A stretch of 34,862 nucleotides of DNA, taken from assembly GCF_000702665.1 (NCBI RefSeq), contig NZ_JNJA01000024.1, positions 1 to 34,862 of the forward strand, read 5' to 3'. Every line of letters begins with the position of its first letter. Position 1 is the stretch's first letter. The position numbers were made by a program, and so were the translations under genes. Positions 32,185 through 34,862 of the stretch are shown piece after piece. The notes below the pieces were generated by a model, which did not search any database, was not told where the DNA came from, and worked only from the letters and a program-made list of their open reading frames with translations. This DNA comes from Solidesulfovibrio alcoholivorans DSM 5433. Its GTDB lineage: Bacteria; Desulfobacterota; Desulfovibrionia; Desulfovibrionales; Desulfovibrionaceae.

Positions 32185-33505
32185 GGGCCTGTAACGAAAT
32201 CTGTGTAAACCTCCACTAAGGGGCGAAAGCCCCAGGAGGTTTCCGTGCTGATCAACCGTGACGAACTGACCAGGAAGGTGCTCGAGGGAGAGATCACCAG
32301 CCTGGACGACCTCAATGCCGTTCTCCGTTCGATGATCAAGGACGTGGTCGAAACGGCCATGGGAGCCGAAATGACCGGCTTCCTCGGCTACGACCGCTAT
32401 CAAACACCCGCCAGCGATCCCGGCAACCGTCGCAACGGCTACAGCCAGAAAGAGCTTGCTTCGAAGGTCGGGCCCATCGTCATTGATGTGCCCCGGGACC
32501 GAAAATCCGAGTTCGCGCCGGCTATCGTCAAGAAGCGCCACAAGGACATCGGCGGCTTCGAGGAACTCATCCTTTCCATGTATGCCAAGGGGATGAGCAC
32601 CCGCGATATCCAGTACCACGTCAAGGAAATCTACAACCACGACATCTCGCCCGAGACGGTCAGCCGCATCACTGATGCCGTCATTGACAAGGCCAAGGAA
32701 TGGCAGAATCGGCCATTGGAGCCGATTTACGCTATCGTGTTCATGGACGCGCTGTTTCTCAAGCTCCGGGTGGATGGCCGGGTCACAAACGTGGCTGCGT
32801 ACCTGATGGTCGGCATCGACCTGGAGGGGAAAAAGGAGTGTCTGGGCATTTGGCTTGGGCAGAGTGAATCAGCCAAGTATTGGCTCAGCGTGCTCAATGA
32901 GTTCAAAAACCGGGGCGTGAACGATGTGCTGATTTTCGCCGTGGACGGGCTGACCGGCTTCCCCGAAGCCATCAGGGCCGTGTATCCCCAGGCCGAGATC
33001 CAGCGTTGCCTTGTCCACCAGGTCCGGAATTCGCTGGCGCAGATGGCCTGGAAGGACCGCAAGGAAGTTGCCACCTGTCTGCGCTCGATTTACACCGCAC
33101 CCACCGAGGAGGCGGGCCTCATGGCGCTGACCCAGTTCGAGGAAGCCTGGGGGCGGAAGTATCCCCAGGTTGTGCTGTCCTGGAAGCGTCATTGGACAGA
33201 ACTGGCAACTTTTTTCAATTATCCCGAAGCAGTGCGGCGGCTGATTTACACCACCAACCCCATTGAGAGTCTCAACAGCCGGGTAAGAAAGACCGTGAAA
33301 GGGAAAAGCGTTTTCCCGACGGAGATCGCCCTGTTTAAGGCGTTGTATCTGGCGGTTGCTGAAGCCGAGAAACGGTGGACGATGAAGACAAGGAACTGGC
33401 CAGAGATCATGGCCCAGCTCTCAATCTTCTTCCAGGACAGGCTTCAGGGATATCTCTGCTAAACCATCAACCAGGGGCGTTTACACAGTTTTTGGGACAC
33501 TCCCT
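32185..33505 (+). mobile_element. Complete IS256-family insertion sequence (1,321 bp)
   Basis: The ends GGGCCTGTAACGAAATCTGT and GGGAGTGTCCCAAAAACTGT (the right end read in reverse), each continuing GTAAAC, form 26-bp imperfect inverted repeats. One transposase gene fills the element, and an exact 8-bp duplication flanks it, so the insertion is recent and the copy probably active. A 79-bp relative sits at 26650-26728. Confidence 0.95.
32245..33462 (+). CDS. IS256-family (mutator-like) transposase
   Basis: 405 residues; the start is GTG at 32245, with AGGAGG six bases upstream. DDE catalytic residues are visible in IVFMDALFLKL (first Asp), IFAVDGLTGF (second Asp) and TTNPIESLNSRVRK (Glu). The family's C/D-x2-H motif is present just after the second Asp (RCLVHQVRNS). 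The N terminus (EMTGFLGYDRY, NRRNGYSQKEL) is the usual DNA-binding part. The length matches complete family members. Confidence 0.96.
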   Translation: MLINRDELTRKVLEGEITSLDDLNAVLRSMIKDVVETAMGAEMTGFLGYDRYQTPASDPGNRRNGYSQKELASKVGPIVIDVPRDRKSEFAPAIVKKRHKDIGGFEELILSMYAKGMSTRDIQYHVKEIYNHDISPETVSRITDAVIDKAKEWQNRPLEPIYAIVFMDALFLKLRVDGRVTNVAAYLMVGIDLEGKKECLGIWLGQSESAKYWLSVLNEFKNRGVNDVLIFAVDGLTGFPEAIRAVYPQAEIQRCLVHQVRNSLAQMAWKDRKEVATCLRSIYTAPTEEAGLMALTQFEEAWGRKYPQVVLSWKRHWTELATFFNYPEAVRRLIYTTNPIESLNSRVRKTVKGKSVFPTEIALFKALYLAVAEAEKRWTMKTRNWPEIMAQLSIFFQDRLQGYLC

Positions 33506-33513
33506 GAGGTAAT
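33506..33513 (+). repeat. IS target duplication TGAGGTAA, right copy
   Basis: Second copy of the 8-bp target sequence. It encodes, on the minus strand, part of the YL codons shared by both halves of the split tnpA. Confidence 0.93.
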
Positions 33514-34532
33514 CATCAAAATTTTTGTAGCGGCGTGAACCTTTAACCCAGATGTCCCCGGAGCGCAACGCCCCCTTAAGCTCGCTGAGCGCACAAAATT
33601 CATAGTACTGCCGGTCAATACCTGCAGGTGTAATTACCACCTTGCGCCAGCTTTCGGGGACAAACTCCAGCGGCGCTGTCGCCGGAACTTTACGTGACTG
33701 TTTCCGGTACATATCCTTAATCACAACCAGCGCATCAGCCAGAGGTTGCGCTGCCGGGGTTGCGACTAACTGTAAAGCGGACAACATGCGCGGGGCATAT
33801 TTCCGTAATGTGCTGTATTTCTCAGTAATAATATGCAGCGGGTCAAAATTATTTTTTCTGGCGAGATGACGTGTTTCCTCCAGACTGGCGACAAATTCAG
33901 GCCATGGGAGTATGTTTTCTATTGCGAGCCATGGATCGCCACCGGAATCGCGGGCATCAGACAGCGCCTGACCGACATCGATGTACTGCCTCAGTTTTGA
34001 CTGGATCAGCTTTCCGGTCTGCTGAAGGCGCTCAGCCTGTGTTCTTTTGGCTTTGCTGAAAAGGCTGTTCAGCATTCGCTCATGCAACTCAATCACTTCA
34101 TCTGTCAGTGTGGCTCTGGCTTCTTCCAGCACGCACACCAGGATCGCATGACGCCGGGCTGCTGAAAATCGGGTCAAATCCCGGCTGCTCATCCTTCGGC
34201 CTTCCCGCGCCAGTTTCAGCAACCGGTTCTGGTGAATGGTACGATCTATACCTTCCGGTAATGCCAGCGATTCAATGCTACTGAGCCGATCAAGATGTTG
34301 CAGCACGTTCTTACCATTGATTTTACCCGGAGGTTGCAGAAGCCAAGTCAACCTGGAAGACTGATTACCCGATGACTCAAGTAAACGATCCAGAGCATCC
34401 CTGTGAGCCTGAGTTAACGGGGCATTCAGGGTCTGAAACACGATTTTATCGCCGCCTGCCATGGCCTCAGCACAGGTACGCTCCACGACATCAATCGCGG
34501 GGATTATCACGTTGTTCTGCCGGATGATCGGC
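33514..34532 (-). pseudogene. tnpA: Tn3-family tnpA, middle part (cut by IS21-type and IS256-type elements)
   Basis: About 340 residues reading SPIIRQNNVIIPAIDVVERTCAEAMAGG to SRRYKNFDDYL, the region upstream of the catalytic half of the same transposase as 30657-32184. The true N terminus (roughly the first 190-200 residues by comparison with family length) is missing: at about 34532 the sequence changes to an IS21-type end. The missing part may lie beyond the window. Confidence 0.9.
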
Positions 34533-34862
34533 GACAATTACTCCTGAGCATCAGCGACAATTAGAATTGTGCATCCACCTCCCCTTGGAGGCTGGCGGCT
34601 GTCTCCCCCCGGGAAAGATGGTAGCCAGCTGAAATGATAACGGATGCGCAGGTGAGAAAGCTGATGCGAGAGAAGACCAAAACAGGGCTGACCGGAATAG
34701 CCGGGCTCAAGGCCGGCATGAGCCGCAATACGGCGGCAAAGTATCTCAAGGAAGGCAGACTCCCCTCTGAAATGAAGGAGGTACGGGACTGGCGAACACG
34801 GCCTGACCCCTTCCTGAATCATTGGGCGGAAATAGAAGCGCGTCTCACGGCGGACCCAGCGC
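34531..34862 (+). mobile_element. IS21-family element, left end (partial)
   Basis: GCGACAATTA occurs at 34531-34540 and again at 34554-34563, followed by GAATTGTGCATCC, the multiple short terminal repeats typical of IS21-family ends. An istA gene starts about 70 bp inside. The exact first base of the element cannot be fixed, and the right end lies outside the window. Confidence 0.75.
34634..34862 (+). CDS. istA: IS21-family transposase IstA, N-terminal part (runs off the window)
   Basis: From the ATG at 34634 the frame is open to the last base: MITDAQVRKLMREKTKTGLT, then GIAGLKAGMSRNTAAKYLKEG, then EVRDWRTRPDPFLNHWAEIEARL. This is the IstA N terminus with its helix-turn-helix (residues about 17-40) and the conserved W-x-TRPDPF segment. 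About 76 of the usual ~500 residues are present. The IstB helper gene would follow beyond the window. Confidence 0.88.
   Translation, partial: MITDAQVRKLMREKTKTGLTGIAGLKAGMSRNTAAKYLKEGRLPSEMKEVRDWRTRPDPFLNHWAEIEARLTADPA

Overview
The window reads as a stretch of a mosaic, probably conjugative plasmid from a sulfate-reducing deltaproteobacterium of the Desulfovibrio group. The host call is an inference from the molybdenum aldehyde oxidoreductase, which has the Desulfovibrio gigas Mop layout with all eight Fe-S cysteines at the same residue numbers, and from its GC-rich neighbours. The plasmid backbone is distinctly more AT-rich. Both window ends lie inside transposase genes.

Layout. (1) 1-303: 3' end and inverted repeat of a Tn3-family transposon. 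(2) 412-11319: plasmid backbone of the R388/Trw type: virB8-virB9-virB10-virB11, convergent with a trwC (MOBF relaxase-helicase)-trwB (coupling protein)-trwA operon, then an oriT with a recognisable R388-like nic site, phased direct repeats, and a divergent stbA-stbB-stbC operon plus a small DNA-binding-type gene. (3) 11328-29421: an 18,094-bp Tn3-family transposon with identical 38-bp terminal repeats and a perfect 5-bp target duplication (TAACC). It sits between the last backbone gene and that gene's terminator. (4) 29427-30590: gene-free plasmid DNA with eleven direct iterons of 19 bp, a probable replication origin without its initiator gene in view. (5) 30591-34862: a second Tn3-family element whose tnpA is split by a complete IS256-family insertion (8-bp duplication TGAGGTAA) and then cut by an IS21-family element running off the window.

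The transposon cargo is a catabolic island, nearly all on the minus strand. In transcription order it holds an iron alcohol dehydrogenase, a CoA-acylating methylmalonate-semialdehyde-type aldehyde dehydrogenase, a P-loop/DRTGG protein, the two subunits of an electron-bifurcating NfnAB transhydrogenase, a second iron alcohol dehydrogenase carrying a frameshift, an unrecognised membrane protein, a MoeA-like molybdopterin-binding protein and the Mop aldehyde oxidoreductase. A GntR/FCD regulator is divergent at the upstream end. Two promoters in the island share one arrangement: a CCA-N14-TGG palindrome directly abutting a TTGA(C/A)A -35 box, with a third partial copy. This suggests one regulon. 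The inferred job is regulated oxidation of an alcohol through its aldehyde to the acid or the acyl-CoA, with Nfn balancing NADH, NADPH and ferredoxin.

Around the island lie pieces of broken genes (tnpA, AraC-type regulator, LysE-type exporter, DJ-1/PfpI protein, an unknown fragment), and a 140-bp tnpA segment is directly repeated on both sides. The element keeps its resolvase and ends but not a working transposase, so it would need a transposase in trans. Identifications come from reading translations and motifs only; no database search was run.
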